A stretch of 64,000 bases of DNA from Yoonia sediminilitoris (GTDB taxonomy: Bacteria > Pseudomonadota > Alphaproteobacteria > Rhodobacterales > Rhodobacteraceae): NCBI RefSeq assembly GCF_003058085.1, contig NZ_QBUD01000004.1:218835-282834 (forward strand). The letters run 5' to 3'. How positions within the stretch are numbered: position 1 is the stretch's first letter; each line of letters opens with the position of its first letter. Of this stretch, positions 33,910-43,541 are shown in pieces. Below the pieces are notes generated by a model. The model was not told where the DNA came from and did not search any database. It worked only from the letters and a program-made list of their open reading frames with translations. The position numbers and the translations under genes are program-made.

Positions 33910-35979
33910 TCAACTGATGCGCTGGCCTTCGATCACGAACATCGTGGCTGGCCATGCGATCGGCAGGTTCAGGCCGGTTGTCATCAGAACGCGGCCCGAC
34001 AGGCTGAGTGGTCCGGCCATCAGGCCGGGCGCACCGCGCGAATGGGCGGCCCGGTCTTGGGGATTGACCAGCGTCACGCGGTAGATTGCATCTGGGTCAA
34101 GGCCCGTCAGTCGGACCGGTCGCGGCAGGATTTGTTGTGTATAGGCGGCTTGCCCGACAAAGGTTACGAACCGCGCGCCGTCCGCCGCAATCTGAATTTC
34201 AGCGGTCACGGTGGGGTCGTCGCAATCCAGTTGGTGGATTGCACCGGCCATCATCCAGTCGCGGTTGGCCTTGTACCATGCCGTGACGCGGCTCAGCAAC
34301 GCCTCGTCCTCGGGCGAAAAGTCCCGCAGGTCACTTTCAAAGCCCATATGCCGCATCGCAGCCACCCATGACCGAAACGCCATCGGAATGTGCCTGCCGG
34401 TCGTATGGGATTTGAATGCGCCGACATGGCTGCCCGTTATGGCCGAGGGGATCACAAGCGCCGCTGCCTGCTGCATCCGCAACCGTTCCAGCGCGTCGAT
34501 GCAATCGGACAACCAGACGCGAGTGGTTTGCTGCAATATGCCATAGTCGATGCGCCCCCCGCCCGAGGCGCAGCTTTCAATCTCGACGGTTGGATGGGCC
34601 GCGCGCAGCCGGGCCAAAAGGTCAAGGATGCCGTCCCCTTGCGCCGCGTCCACCACCGGCAACAGCCGATTGTGATCCCATTTGAGATAATCAATCGCGT
34701 TTTCGGACAGGATCGCGTCAAGCTTGCCGAAAAGATAATCGCGGACCTCTGCCCGCCCCAGATCAAGCACCAACTGATAGCGCCCTGTCACCTGATCGGG
34801 CGCGCCAAGAATCCAGTCGGGATGTGCGCGGTAGAGGTCAGATTCCGCGTTCACCATTTCAGGTTCGACCCACAGCCCAAAACTCATGCCCTCGGCATGG
34901 ACTTTGTCGATCAGCGGGGTCAGCCCGTCGGGCCATTTGCGCCGGTCGATATCCCAATCGCCCAGAGATGTTGTGTCGTCATCGCGTTTGCCAAACCAGC
35001 CATCGTCCAGCACAAAACGTTCAGCTCCGATGCGGGCGGCACGTTCGGCCATATCGGACAGAACGGCAAGATCGTGATCAAAGTAAACGGCTTCCCAGCA
35101 GTTGTAATGGACCGGACGCGGGCGGTCGGGGTCTGGCCACGGCACCAGCCTGTCGCGCACATGCGCCTGCAACTGCACTGCACAGCCGTTCAGGCCGGTA
35201 TCTGACCGGGCGATGGTCAGAGTCGCAGTTTCAAACTGTGTGGCCAGCCCCTGCTCTGCTCCCATTGCATTGCCAAATTGCATCAGGCGGCGGCCGCATG
35301 GCAATTCTTCGGCGATCATTCGATGGCCACCGGGCCAGCCATAGGCAAAAGCCAGCGCGCTGCCATCGGTAAAGCGGGCACCGTGCGTGCAGGTATAGGC
35401 AAAGGGCGGCACCTCATGCCCCGAGCGGCCAGCGCGCCCTTCGCGCAGGCGGGCGCCGGGGCTGAAAGGTTGGCGGTGCAGATGGAATTCGCTGGTCCAT
35501 TTCCCTGCAAACTCCATGACGTCACTATGATCCCCCGGGACCGGCAGCACCGGGGCAGAGAGCCAGTTCAGCCGGACAGGGTCGTCTGATGTCAGCATGG
35601 CTTGCAACGTCAGAACACCATCAAGCGTGATTTGCGCCCTATAAGTCAGACCCAAAGTTGCATCTCGCGCGATCACGGTCGCAGTCTTGTCTGCAATTTC
35701 GATGCGGGCGCTTGCGAAGGCGGGGATAATCTCTGCACCAGCAATATCAGCCAGAAGCAGCGCGGGCTGGCCCTGATAGACGCCATCGCCCAGCGGGCAG
35801 ATCGTCAGCGGTGCCAGAGCATCCAGCATACCCCCCGTCAGGTCCATGACATGCGCAGCGGCCACCTGATCCAGATCTTCGGCCGCTGGCAGTCGCGGCC
35901 CAAAATAGACCACAGCAGGCAAGCCATCGGTGGGCGCCAACAGCAGCGTTTGTGTCTTGTCATCAAGTCGGTAAATCAT
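33910..35979 (-). CDS. Alpha-galactosidase, glycoside hydrolase family 36
   Basis: A 689-residue cytosolic GH36 enzyme (no signal peptide). The catalytic core has [13 protein letters not shown] and [11 protein letters not shown]; the nucleophile aspartate is in YLKWDHNR and the acid/base aspartate in [12 protein letters not shown]. An N-terminal beta-sandwich domain comprises about residues 1-270. It should release alpha-galactose from oligosaccharides such as melibiose or raffinose once imported; no transporter is adjacent. MIYRLDD was chosen as start, although its ribosome site is weak. Confidence 0.88.
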   Translation of the reverse strand: MIYRLDDKTQTLLLAPTDGLPAVVYFGPRLPAAEDLDQVAAAHVMDLTGGMLDALAPLTICPLGDGVYQGQPALLLADIAGAEIIPAFASARIEIADKTATVIARDATLGLTYRAQITLDGVLTLQAMLTSDDPVRLNWLSAPVLPVPGDHSDVMEFAGKWTSEFHLHRQPFSPGARLREGRAGRSGHEVPPFAYTCTHGARFTDGSALAFAYGWPGGHRMIAEELPCGRRLMQFGNAMGAEQGLATQFETATLTIARSDTGLNGCAVQLQAHVRDRLVPWPDPDRPRPVHYNCWEAVYFDHDLAVLSDMAERAARIGAERFVLDDGWFGKRDDDTTSLGDWDIDRRKWPDGLTPLIDKVHAEGMSFGLWVEPEMVNAESDLYRAHPDWILGAPDQVTGRYQLVLDLGRAEVRDYLFGKLDAILSENAIDYLKWDHNRLLPVVDAAQGDGILDLLARLRAAHPTVEIESCASGGGRIDYGILQQTTRVWLSDCIDALERLRMQQAAALVIPSAITGSHVGAFKSHTTGRHIPMAFRSWVAAMRHMGFESDLRDFSPEDEALLSRVTAWYKANRDWMMAGAIHQLDCDDPTVTAEIQIAADGARFVTFVGQAAYTQQILPRPVRLTGLDPDAIYRVTLVNPQDRAAHSRGAPGLMAGPLSLSGRVLMTTGLNLPIAWPATMFVIEGQRIS

Positions 35980-36104
35980 GGGCAAGGCCAGTAATTTGAA
36001 TGCCGCACCCACACTGCGGTGGATGCATCCGGATGAAAGACTCTCTACAGCGACCGGAATGTGAGTGCCACACCGAAGTGCGCATCCGTTACGGGATCAC
36101 AAAC

Positions 36105-36755
36105 CTAAACATCCCACGCAATATCAAACCGGGCGACAACTGCCTGCACCTGATCGTCGGTCAGCCCGCGCGCGTTCATCCCGCGCGTTATCATCGCCAG
36201 TCTGGCAGCGTCTTCAAGCTCCTTAATGGCATTGCAGACGGCTTCGACATCCTTGCCCGCGACGACGGGGCCGTGATTCGCCAGCATCACCGCTGAGCGT
36301 TTGCCCGCCAGACCACGGACCGCTTCACCCATCGCCGGATCACCGGGCAAAAAGAAGGGCAACAGCTTGACCTTGCCCAGCTTCATAATCCCGTAAGGGG
36401 GTCAGTTGGGGCAAAAATTATCGGTATCTGCATCGGGCATCATCGACCATGCGACCGAGTGGCAGGAATGCAGATGCACGACCGCCCCGGTGACGGCGCG
36501 CGTGTCGTAAATGGCCGTGTGCAAGGGCATTTCCTTGGTTGGCTTGTCGCCACCCATCAGCTTGCCCTGATCGTCAAACCGGCTGAGCCGAGCCGGATCA
36601 AGCCGCCCGAAACTTGTGCCCGTTGGCGACACCAACAGCCCCCCATCCAGGGTCCGGGCCGAGATATTGCCAGTGCTGCCGTGGGTCAATCCACGGTCAA
36701 ACAGGGACTTGGCCAGCAGGCAATTCTGTTCGCGCAGTGCGTTGTCCTGTGTCAT
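36105..36755 (-). pseudogene. otnC: Class II aldolase (OtnC/YgbL type), interrupted by an in-frame TGA
   Basis: The reading frame encodes a full-length OtnC/YgbL-like protein, about 215 codons, but a TGA at 36402-36404 stops it after 117 residues, just after ADTDNFCPN. The same frame continues PPYGIMKLGKVKLLPFFLPG. The family normally reads ..LTPYGIM.. here, so loss of one T and gain of one T around a CCCCC run would explain the change. Zinc ligand histidines (VVHLHSCH) lie before the stop, and LANHGPVVAG lies after it. OtnC decarboxylates 3-oxo-tetronate 4-phosphate to DHAP. Overlaps otnK by ATGA. A base-call error cannot be excluded. Confidence 0.75.
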
Positions 36756-37981
36756 GCGCCGGACAATAGGCGATCAGCCTTGGTAAAGAAGTCGGGGGCG
36801 CCGAAGTTTCCTGATTTAAGTGCGACCACCAGATTGGGCCGCGCGCGCAAGGCGGGCACGCCGGGATCAATCTCTGGCCCGATTTGCAGTTCTGTCAAAC
36901 CAAGCCCTTCCACGATCGCGCCGGATGTTTCGCCACCGGCGGTGATGACACGGGTTGCGCCACCGACCACGGCAAGCCGTGCGACTTCGGCAAAGAATGC
37001 TTCCAACATGTCCGCAGACCGGGTGCGACCGTATTTCGCCTGCACCTCTTTCACCACTTCGGGGTCGGCAGAGCTATAGGCCAGCGGCAGCCCGTCTTGC
37101 TCAAGCAGCCACGCGGCCATGTCCTGTGCCGTCAGGCGCCCTTCGATCACATCGTCGGCAATGATCTCTTGCGCCGGATTGTCTGCCCTGTGGGCAGCAA
37201 CCTGCGCGCGCGTGGCAACAGAACAGGACCCCGACAGCGCAATCGCCTTGCCATCCTGCCCCGTCCATGGGGCGGCAGCGGCGGTACAGCCAAAGTTCGC
37301 AGGCAACCCAAGTGCCACCCCTGATCCACCCGTAATCAAGGGCAAGCCAGCGGCAGCCTTTCCGATGGCCAGCAAATCGGCATCGCGGATTGCATCGACA
37401 ACGATATGCCGGTGGCCTTTCTGATGCTGCGCCTCAAGTGCCGCCGCCACATTATCGGCAAAGACATGCTGCACGCTGACGTGACCTACAGTGTATTTCG
37501 TCTGCGGGGCCAGCCATCGCCGGATGTCAGAGTCAGTCATCGGTGTCAGCGGGTGGTTCTGCATCCCGCTTTCCGACAGAAGCATATCATTCACGAACAG
37601 ATGGCCCTGATAGATTGACCGACCGGTACCGGGAAACGCGGGGCAGATGATCACCTTATGCGCGCCCAGCGCATCCGCCAAAGCATCTGCGACAGGGCCG
37701 ATATTGCCTTGCGGCGTGCTGTCAAATGTCGAACAATATTTGAAAAATATCTGCGTGCAGCCTTGCGCCTGCAACCACTCCAGCGCCGCAAGTGATTTGG
37801 CAACCGCTTCGGCCGGTTCAATCGAACGTGACTTCAGCGCGACCACACCCGCCTGCACAGACCGGTCGGCCGGGCGGTCTGGCACGCCGGTATATTGCGT
37901 GACCCGCATGCCGCCTTTGGCCAATGTGTTAGCCAGATCGCTGGACCCGGTAAAATCATCGCCGATACAGCCAAGATGCAT
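36752..37981 (-). CDS. otnK: 3-oxo-tetronate kinase (four-carbon acid sugar kinase)
   Basis: A 409-residue kinase of the former DUF1537 family. N-terminal IGDDFTGSSDLANTLA and FFKYCSTFDSTPQGNIGP bind the sugar acid; RVITAGGETSGAIVEGL near the C-terminus is the nucleotide site. OtnK phosphorylates 3-oxo-tetronates before the OtnC aldolase. AAAGGA lies 6 bp before ATG 37981. With the downstream otnC broken, this arm of threonate/tetronate use is probably incomplete unless another aldolase replaces it. Confidence 0.85.
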   Translation of the reverse strand: MHLGCIGDDFTGSSDLANTLAKGGMRVTQYTGVPDRPADRSVQAGVVALKSRSIEPAEAVAKSLAALEWLQAQGCTQIFFKYCSTFDSTPQGNIGPVADALADALGAHKVIICPAFPGTGRSIYQGHLFVNDMLLSESGMQNHPLTPMTDSDIRRWLAPQTKYTVGHVSVQHVFADNVAAALEAQHQKGHRHIVVDAIRDADLLAIGKAAAGLPLITGGSGVALGLPANFGCTAAAAPWTGQDGKAIALSGSCSVATRAQVAAHRADNPAQEIIADDVIEGRLTAQDMAAWLLEQDGLPLAYSSADPEVVKEVQAKYGRTRSADMLEAFFAEVARLAVVGGATRVITAGGETSGAIVEGLGLTELQIGPEIDPGVPALRARPNLVVALKSGNFGAPDFFTKADRLLSGA

Positions 37982-38049
37982 TGTTCGTCCTTTCAAACCC
38001 ACCCTATGCTTTGTTGCGCGGATTGCGCGCATAGTCTATGCTTGTCTCC

Positions 38050-38226
38050 ATGAAGCATGTTCCAAAGGAAACCACTGACGATGCGCTTATTCAGGAATTC
38101 CTGAACAAGGGCGGCAAGGTCAGCATTGGCAAGACCAAACCCGCCCCGGCTGAATTGGGGCTTAGCAATAACGTCTGGAACAACAAGCTGACCAAGGAAG
38201 AGAAGTCCGCGCGCGACAAAAAGTGA
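38050..38226 (+). CDS. Small basic protein conserved in Rhodobacteraceae, unknown function
   Basis: A 58-residue, lysine-rich protein: MKHVPKETTDDALIQEFLNK, then KGGKVSIGKTKPAPAELGLS and a terminal TKEEKSARDKK. The pattern is one I recognise from roseobacter genomes as a short uncharacterised protein. It is divergent from otnK and convergent with the nuclease-like gene. An upstream in-frame ATG at 38038 would add four residues; neither start has a strong ribosome site. No function can be assigned. Confidence 0.65.
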   Translation: MKHVPKETTDDALIQEFLNKGGKVSIGKTKPAPAELGLSNNVWNNKLTKEEKSARDKK

Positions 38227-38303
38227 CCGTGCAATTCTCTCAGGCCAATGGGTAGCTGTCGATTACTCAAAACATCCCGTCCGCCCCTGCAACGCAAACA
38301 GGA

Positions 38304-38327
38304 TTATCTGAGGTCCTAGGCAGATAA
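38304..38327. terminator. Inverted repeat between convergent genes
   Basis: TTATCTG (38304-38310) and CAGATAA (38321-38327) form a perfect 7-bp dyad with a 10-nt loop containing CCTAGG. It overlaps the stop codon of the leftward gene and may be a weak shared terminator. Confidence 0.35.
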
Positions 38328-39020
38328 GACATCCGCCCAGATCGGCAGATGGTCTGATGCTTGTCTGGCCTGGGCCCCTTGCGCCACACCTGCGTCGGAA
38401 AGGACCAAATCACGGGACAATGCAACCCGGTCAAGGGCTGCGACAGGGCGGGCTGCGTGGAAACTGCGACCGGGGGAATGCAATGTGAACGCCCCCGCCA
38501 AAGGCTCGAAACCGCGCGCATTTGCCCATTCGTTCATATCGCCAATCACCACCACGTTGTCAGCCTTGCCCAGATGCCCGACGATCCGGTGTAACTGCTT
38601 GCGCCGCGACTGGCGCAGCAGCCCCAGATGGACACCCACGACGGTCAGACCGGTTGTCAATTTCACGGCAACAGCGCCGCGCGGCTCTACCCCTGGCAGG
38701 CCGATCCGGCTGGTGCTGGCCACTTGGCAACCACGGCGGACCAGAATTGCATTGCCATGCCAGCCAAGGCTGACGTCATTCTGGGCCAACGGGACCAGAT
38801 CAAAATCGGTCGCGCGCGTGATCATCTCCTTGGGGATGGCCGCGGGTCTGTCGCCCAGTCGCCTGTCTGCTTCCTGCAAGGCGATGATATCCGCATCGAG
38901 GGCATTGATCACATCAACGATCCGGCCGGGGTCTCGCCGCCCGTCAAGGCCGCGCGCCTTGCGGATATTGTAGCTTGCGATGCGGAGGGGCCTGCTATGG
39001 ATGTTGTGGGTCATGTTCAT
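38316..39020 (-). CDS. Endonuclease/exonuclease/phosphatase-family protein
   Basis: A 234-residue EEP-fold enzyme: RIASYNIRKARG (metal-site Asn), IIALQEADRR (Glu), GVHLGLLRQSRRKQL, VVIGDMNEW (Asp/Asn) and the terminal SDHLPIWADV (Asp-His). These are all five catalytic motifs of the family, whose members cut nucleic acids or phosphodiesters. Start choice is open: ATG 39059 has a better ribosome site (GGGAG) and would add 13 residues but would overlap the divergent membrane-protein start. Confidence 0.82.
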   Translation of the reverse strand: MNMTHNIHSRPLRIASYNIRKARGLDGRRDPGRIVDVINALDADIIALQEADRRLGDRPAAIPKEMITRATDFDLVPLAQNDVSLGWHGNAILVRRGCQVASTSRIGLPGVEPRGAVAVKLTTGLTVVGVHLGLLRQSRRKQLHRIVGHLGKADNVVVIGDMNEWANARGFEPLAGAFTLHSPGRSFHAARPVAALDRVALSRDLVLSDAGVAQGAQARQASDHLPIWADVLSA

Positions 39021-39057
39021 TATGTAGGATAAAGCAACCGAAGTAACAGGGCTGTTC

Positions 39058-39702
39058 ATGCTGTTCTCCCAAATCAGACAACAGGGGCGTGTGGTTCTGG
39101 GCCTTTGGGCGCTTCTTGTTCTGACAGGGCTAGGCGCGGCTTACGAAGGGCGCTGGTCGCTCAGCTTTGTGGCAGTCGCGACGCTGGGTCTGGCGATGGC
39201 ACCCGTCATACTTGCCAAGCGGTATGATATCACGCTGCCCTTGCCTTTTGTCGCCGCGATCACGTTGTTTCTGATCGCATCCATTTTTATGGGCGAGGCG
39301 TTTGATTTCTACGAACGGGTCTGGTGGTGGGACATCGCACTGCATGGATCGTCTGCCATCGGGTTCGGACTGATCGGATTTGTCTTTGTGCTGATGATGT
39401 TTGAAGGCGACAGGTTCGCCGCACCCCAATGGGCAATGTGCCTGTTGGCGTTTGGCATTGCGGTCACGGTCGGTACAACGTGGGAAATCTTCGAGTTTGC
39501 GATGGATAACTGGTTTGGCCTGAACATGCAGAAATCCGGGCTTGATGACACGATGGGCGATCTGATTGTCGATGTGCTGGGTGCGGCTTTTGCCGTCTGG
39601 CTTGGCTATGTCTATCTGCGCGCCAAGGACCGGTCATTCTGGACATGGCCGATTGACCGTTTTGTGGCGCTCAACAAACGCCTTTTCCGCAAACATCGCT
39701 AG
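39058..39702 (+). CDS. Integral membrane protein (DUF2238-like)
   Basis: A 214-residue protein with about six hydrophobic segments and conserved WWWDIALHGSSAIGFGLIGF and GTTWEIFEFAMDNWFG motifs, followed by SGLDDTMGDLIVDVLGAAFA. The His, Glu and Asp residues within membrane regions resemble DUF2238/YjdF-like proteins. AGGG precedes the ATG. Function unknown; divergent from the EEP nuclease. Confidence 0.72.
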   Translation: MLFSQIRQQGRVVLGLWALLVLTGLGAAYEGRWSLSFVAVATLGLAMAPVILAKRYDITLPLPFVAAITLFLIASIFMGEAFDFYERVWWWDIALHGSSAIGFGLIGFVFVLMMFEGDRFAAPQWAMCLLAFGIAVTVGTTWEIFEFAMDNWFGLNMQKSGLDDTMGDLIVDVLGAAFAVWLGYVYLRAKDRSFWTWPIDRFVALNKRLFRKHR

Positions 39703-39713
39703 GGTCGGGACCC
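39701..39713. repeat. GGGTC...GACCC palindrome at a stop codon
   Basis: AGGGTCGGGACCC follows directly on the TAG stop of the membrane-protein gene, the same placement as at 10654 and 50888. See the palindrome finding. Confidence 0.4.
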
Positions 39714-39894
39714 ATTATCGGCCTTCATAAAGTGCCAGCAGACATATCACCGCAAGGCTGCAGCAGCCCGCAGTCTTTAGCGGCGACAGGCTGTGGCATA
39801 TGACGACTGCGATTTTGGCCGAAACCTCTGCACCGTTGCCCGTTTTCATATTTTGCGCGATCCGCTTGACTCTGAGCAGAAGGCGGGACGTTTT

Positions 39895-40335
39895 TCAAAC
39901 AAGGCCCAATCCGCCGATGCGTGCATGGGCAACGCGGGTGACACCTGCGAGCGAAAGGATCAACCCGGTAATGACCGCCAGTGCGATTCCGTCACGCACA
40001 CCGGTCAGGCCAAAATCAAACACAACTCCAAAAAGCCAGTTGAACAAGGCCACACCTATCCCTTGGCGGTAGATCCCGATCCACATCGTCCAAACTGCCT
40101 TTTTCAGGGCCTGCAATAGCGAATTGACGGAAAACAGCATGACATAGATTGGCAATACGACAGCTTCTACCTTCAGGAATAGCGCGCCAATTCTGATCAC
40201 TTCGGGGTCGGACGAAAACAGGCTGCTGGCAAGGCCGCCTCCGAACCAAAGGAAGGGAAATGCGCAGCCAGTTGCGATCACACCCAGCATCCAGCAACGC
40301 CAAACTATTAGCCGTACAAATGTCCGGCGTAATGA
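39895..40335 (-). pseudogene. Truncated MATE-family efflux transporter (C-terminal third)
   Basis: About 146 codons encode the C-terminal four membrane segments of a MATE transporter (LRRTFVRLIVWRCW..., FWFGGGLASSLFS-like, VEAVVLPIYVMLFSVNSLLQ, IGIYRQGIGVALFNWLFGVV). Full-length relatives have about 450 residues; the first two thirds are missing and an in-frame TAA at 40366 closes the frame. No partner fragment is found upstream. A remnant after deletion is the simplest reading. Confidence 0.72.
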
Positions 40336-40415
40336 CTGGGATGTATGTTCGCAGTTTTTGGTTTGTTAACCTTTGTTTCACGACCCTTCTCGGCTTGTGA
40401 CCAAGGAAATGCGAC

Positions 40416-41518
40416 GTGCAGAAATACGCGCTGGAAAAAGGCATCCATAATCTGTTGATAAACTGCGCAGCATATCAGCGCGGCCAGAACCTGTTGCTGG
40501 TCCATGAAATTGCAGACGACGGGTATCAGACCCGACACTCATCCATGATGTGCGCCGCGTCGCGGAAGGGCTAGGATTGGGTGTTCATTGCTATGCAGCC
40601 CCGTTTGACCGCGATGTGAATGACCCGCAGCCAGAACTTGCAGCACTGATGCGCGATGCGGATTGGACGATTTTTCTGGCCCGTCTGGGGGATCAGATCA
40701 GATTTCGCACCAGAGATGCCAAACGGAACCAAATCATCAATTACGCGCTGGATCGGGACATGCTGGCGTCGCCATATGGTACAATTAAGTATTGGGCCTT
40801 TGTGGAGCTCAGCGGCCTGATCAATGACGCATTGCAACGGGCCCGCGAAATTCAGGTTACATGCCCTGCCGGGACAGATTTCACAGGCAGGGCAGCCGAT
40901 AGGTCGACACGCCTTACCAACACCATGCGCAGGCGTTTTCCAATGTCGGTCTTTGCGCCGGTGCCGACCGTCAACTTTTCCGGTCGCATCGCCCAAAAAG
41001 GATTTCTGGCCGGCACAGGGTCACACTATTGCACCCCATCCTCGTGCGAGATCAAAAAGACGCTGTTTGTGGATTTTGAGGGGACACAGATCACCGGGTT
41101 CGACGGCTCAATAAAGGACGTGATCACAGCCACAGAACATTTTGAACGGGTCGCCAAGCGATACGGGCTGGACCCTTACTATGTCCATTCATGGCACGCG
41201 GGTATTCATCCCGGATGCGCCTACAAAGCGACAGCCGGCCAAAATCTGGAGCGTTGGAGCGGGTCTGCATTCGGCAACCCGCGCCTGCTGCATTTTCATA
41301 CCTGCGGCGAAAATCCGCCCGGTGAAATATCGCTCAATGTGCTTGTTCCGACAATCCGGGTCGATGGCATTGCGCTTTGGGAAAATGGTGTTCTGATGCC
41401 AGAGCGTCTTGTGGGTGGTCGCCTGCTCTTGGCATCATACCCCGAAATGGAAGCGGCTTTTCTCAATCCGGCCCGGCAGGTGGGCCAGGCGGCGTGCGGT
41501 CAACTATCCTTTGTCTGA
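40416..41518 (+). pseudogene. M29 aminopeptidase-like gene split by a frameshift
   Basis: A GTG at 40416 with AAGGAA upstream opens a frame (QKYALEKGIHNLLINCAAYQ, then LLLVHEIADDGY) that runs to a TAG at 40572. The continuation lies in another frame: DPTLIHDVRRVAEGLGLGVH and onward to 41518. One missing base near 40520 (inside GGGTATCAGACC) joins them to a protein of about 366 residues. The body (FVELSGLINDALQRAREIQV, HTCGENPPGEISLNVLV) resembles M29-type aminopeptidases and the related NicX dioxygenases; which of the two is unclear. It could be a real lesion or a read error. Confidence 0.7.
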
Positions 41519-42402
41519 ACCGTTTCATGCAGCCACGACCGGAATACATCGACCTTTTGTGATTTCAGCGCAGCGTGGTCGCAGACGAACCAATAGGAGA
41601 ACTGCGATTGGACGAACTCGGGAAACGGATGGACCAATTTGCCCTTCGCAATGGCGTCAGCAACCAGTGGGCCACGGCCCATGGCGATCCCCAGCCCCTG
41701 GATCGCCGCCTGCACCACAAGGTTTGCCTGCCCATATTGCCGCGTGCGGGAAAAATGTGGCAGAGCAAGCCCGCTTTCGTTCGCCCAGTATGCCCAGTTC
41801 GAAACAAAATCAGGCGAGTCCAACTGGTCTTGCAGGATAACCTGATTGGCCAAATCGTCCAGAGATGTCAGCGACTGGGCGACCTGCGGCGCGCAAACCG
41901 GCGACATGGTTTCCGTCATCAGCAATTCGGCGTGTAGCCCCGGAAATCCGCCTGCGCTGTAGGAAATGAACAGGTCAGCATCACCCGAATAGGGGTCGCG
42001 CGCCTGCGGGTCGGTTGACAGTGAAACAAGCGTTTGTGGGTTCTGGTCATCAAAATGCAGCAGACGCGGCAGCAACCACAAAAAGGCAAAGCCGGGCGGC
42101 GAACCGACCAGAATGCGCTTGCTGTCCTCTTGCGCTGCACCGCGCAGATCGTCGCAAACCGCTGTGATCAACCCAACGCCTTCGCGGGTGGCCTGCGCGA
42201 GCCTCTCTCCGGCCTCCGTGGGGAGTGTCTGCCTGCTGCGCCGGATCAAAAGCCGGGTGCCGATCCAACTTTCCAACTGTTTGATTTGCTGGCTGACGGC
42301 GCTTTGCGTCACGTTCAATTCATCTGCCGCGCGGCCGAAACCGCGCAGGCGCACAACCGCTTCCAGCGTACGCAAGGCGCTAAAAGGCAATGTCTTGAGC
42401 AT
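41500..42402 (-). CDS. LysR-family transcriptional regulator (GcvA-like)
   Basis: A 300-residue regulator. The N-terminal helix-turn-helix (LRTLEAVVRLRGFGRAADEL, then NVTQSAVSQQIKQLE) is followed by an effector-binding domain (about 90-295). The AVSQQIKQLE and SRQTLPTEAGERL segments are of the GcvA type. Start ATG 42402 was preferred over one 16 codons upstream. It is divergent from the Rieske oxygenase gene, which it may control, and overlaps the end of the M29-like gene by 19 bp. Confidence 0.88.
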   Translation of the reverse strand: MLKTLPFSALRTLEAVVRLRGFGRAADELNVTQSAVSQQIKQLESWIGTRLLIRRSRQTLPTEAGERLAQATREGVGLITAVCDDLRGAAQEDSKRILVGSPPGFAFLWLLPRLLHFDDQNPQTLVSLSTDPQARDPYSGDADLFISYSAGGFPGLHAELLMTETMSPVCAPQVAQSLTSLDDLANQVILQDQLDSPDFVSNWAYWANESGLALPHFSRTRQYGQANLVVQAAIQGLGIAMGRGPLVADAIAKGKLVHPFPEFVQSQFSYWFVCDHAALKSQKVDVFRSWLHETVQTKDS

Positions 42403-42518
42403 ATTGCAGCGTCCCCGTATCAGCGCGCACCCTAATACTGCGGCAAACACGGCTTCTGGGCAACCGCTGCGCCTTGCGTTACCCTTTCCCCTGTAGGTCA
42501 GGTCGGAAAGGAATGGTC

Positions 42519-43541
42519 ATGTTCTTACGCAATTGCTGGTACGTCGCAGGCTGGAGCCGTGACTATACACAAGCCCTGAAACCGCAAAAACTGCTTGGCG
42601 ATGATATCGTTCTTTATCGCAAATCCGATGGCAGCCCCGTTGCACTCGAGGACGCGTGCCCGCACCGCAAACTGCCCCTGTCTATGGGCGCGATAGAGAA
42701 TGACCATGTGGTTTGCGGCTATCACGGGCTGACCTTCGACTGCACCGGCACCTGCATCGACAGCCCGACCCAGCGTGGCATGACGCCGCGCCGCGCTGTT
42801 GTCCGGTCCTACCCCGTGGTAGACCGTTACCGCCTGTTGTGGATCTGGATGGGTGATCCGGCCCTCGCCGACCCTGACAAGATTTTCGAGATCGAAAATT
42901 TCGATGACCCGACATGGGGTGCGACTGACGGGGGGATCTTGCCGATTGCCTGCAACTATCTTTGGGTCGTGGATAATCTGCTGGACCCCAGCCACGTTGC
43001 ATGGGTGCATGTCACATCATTTGGCGGCGCTGGAACGCAAAGCCAGCCGCTTGATATGGAAAAGATAGATCGCGGTGTTATCGTGTCGCGCTGGATCTAC
43101 GACCAACTGCCGTCGCCCTACTACAAGAATCTCGTGCGCTTTGAGGGCACCTGCGACCGCAAACAGCATTACGAGATGTGCTTCCCCGCCATCGCGCTGA
43201 ACAAATCGGTCTATACCCCCGCAGGCACCGGTGGGCCGGGCAAGCCTGCGGTGGACCAGACCTACATCAATATTTCCTATAACTTCCTCACCCCGGTTGA
43301 TGAGGAAAACACCCAATATATCTGGTTCCAGCACCGCAATACCGACCCCGATAATGCCGCGATTTCCAACAAAATGAACGACTGGGCGATCATGGCATTC
43401 AACGAAGACAAGGTCATTCTGGAGGCGGTGCAAAAGGGCATGGCCGATATGAAAACCCCCAATATTGATCTGGGGCTGGACCTTGGTGCCAAGACATTCC
43501 GCAAGCAATTGCAGCGCCTGATTGACGCTGAGCAAGTCTAG
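42519..43541 (+). CDS. Rieske-type aromatic ring-hydroxylating oxygenase (VanA-like subunit)
   Basis: A 340-residue oxygenase large subunit. The Rieske [2Fe-2S] site is C-P-H in EDACPHRKLPLSMG (about residues 46-48) and C-x2-H in VVCGYHGLTFD (about 67-70). The mononuclear iron site is in NLLDPSHVAWVHV (about 155-167). Its order and length match vanillate O-demethylase and similar enzymes acting on aromatic ethers or heterocycles. GGAAAGGA precedes ATG 42519. No reductase subunit is adjacent, so it must borrow one. Substrate unknown. Confidence 0.87.
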   Translation: MFLRNCWYVAGWSRDYTQALKPQKLLGDDIVLYRKSDGSPVALEDACPHRKLPLSMGAIENDHVVCGYHGLTFDCTGTCIDSPTQRGMTPRRAVVRSYPVVDRYRLLWIWMGDPALADPDKIFEIENFDDPTWGATDGGILPIACNYLWVVDNLLDPSHVAWVHVTSFGGAGTQSQPLDMEKIDRGVIVSRWIYDQLPSPYYKNLVRFEGTCDRKQHYEMCFPAIALNKSVYTPAGTGGPGKPAVDQTYINISYNFLTPVDEENTQYIWFQHRNTDPDNAAISNKMNDWAIMAFNEDKVILEAVQKGMADMKTPNIDLGLDLGAKTFRKQLQRLIDAEQV

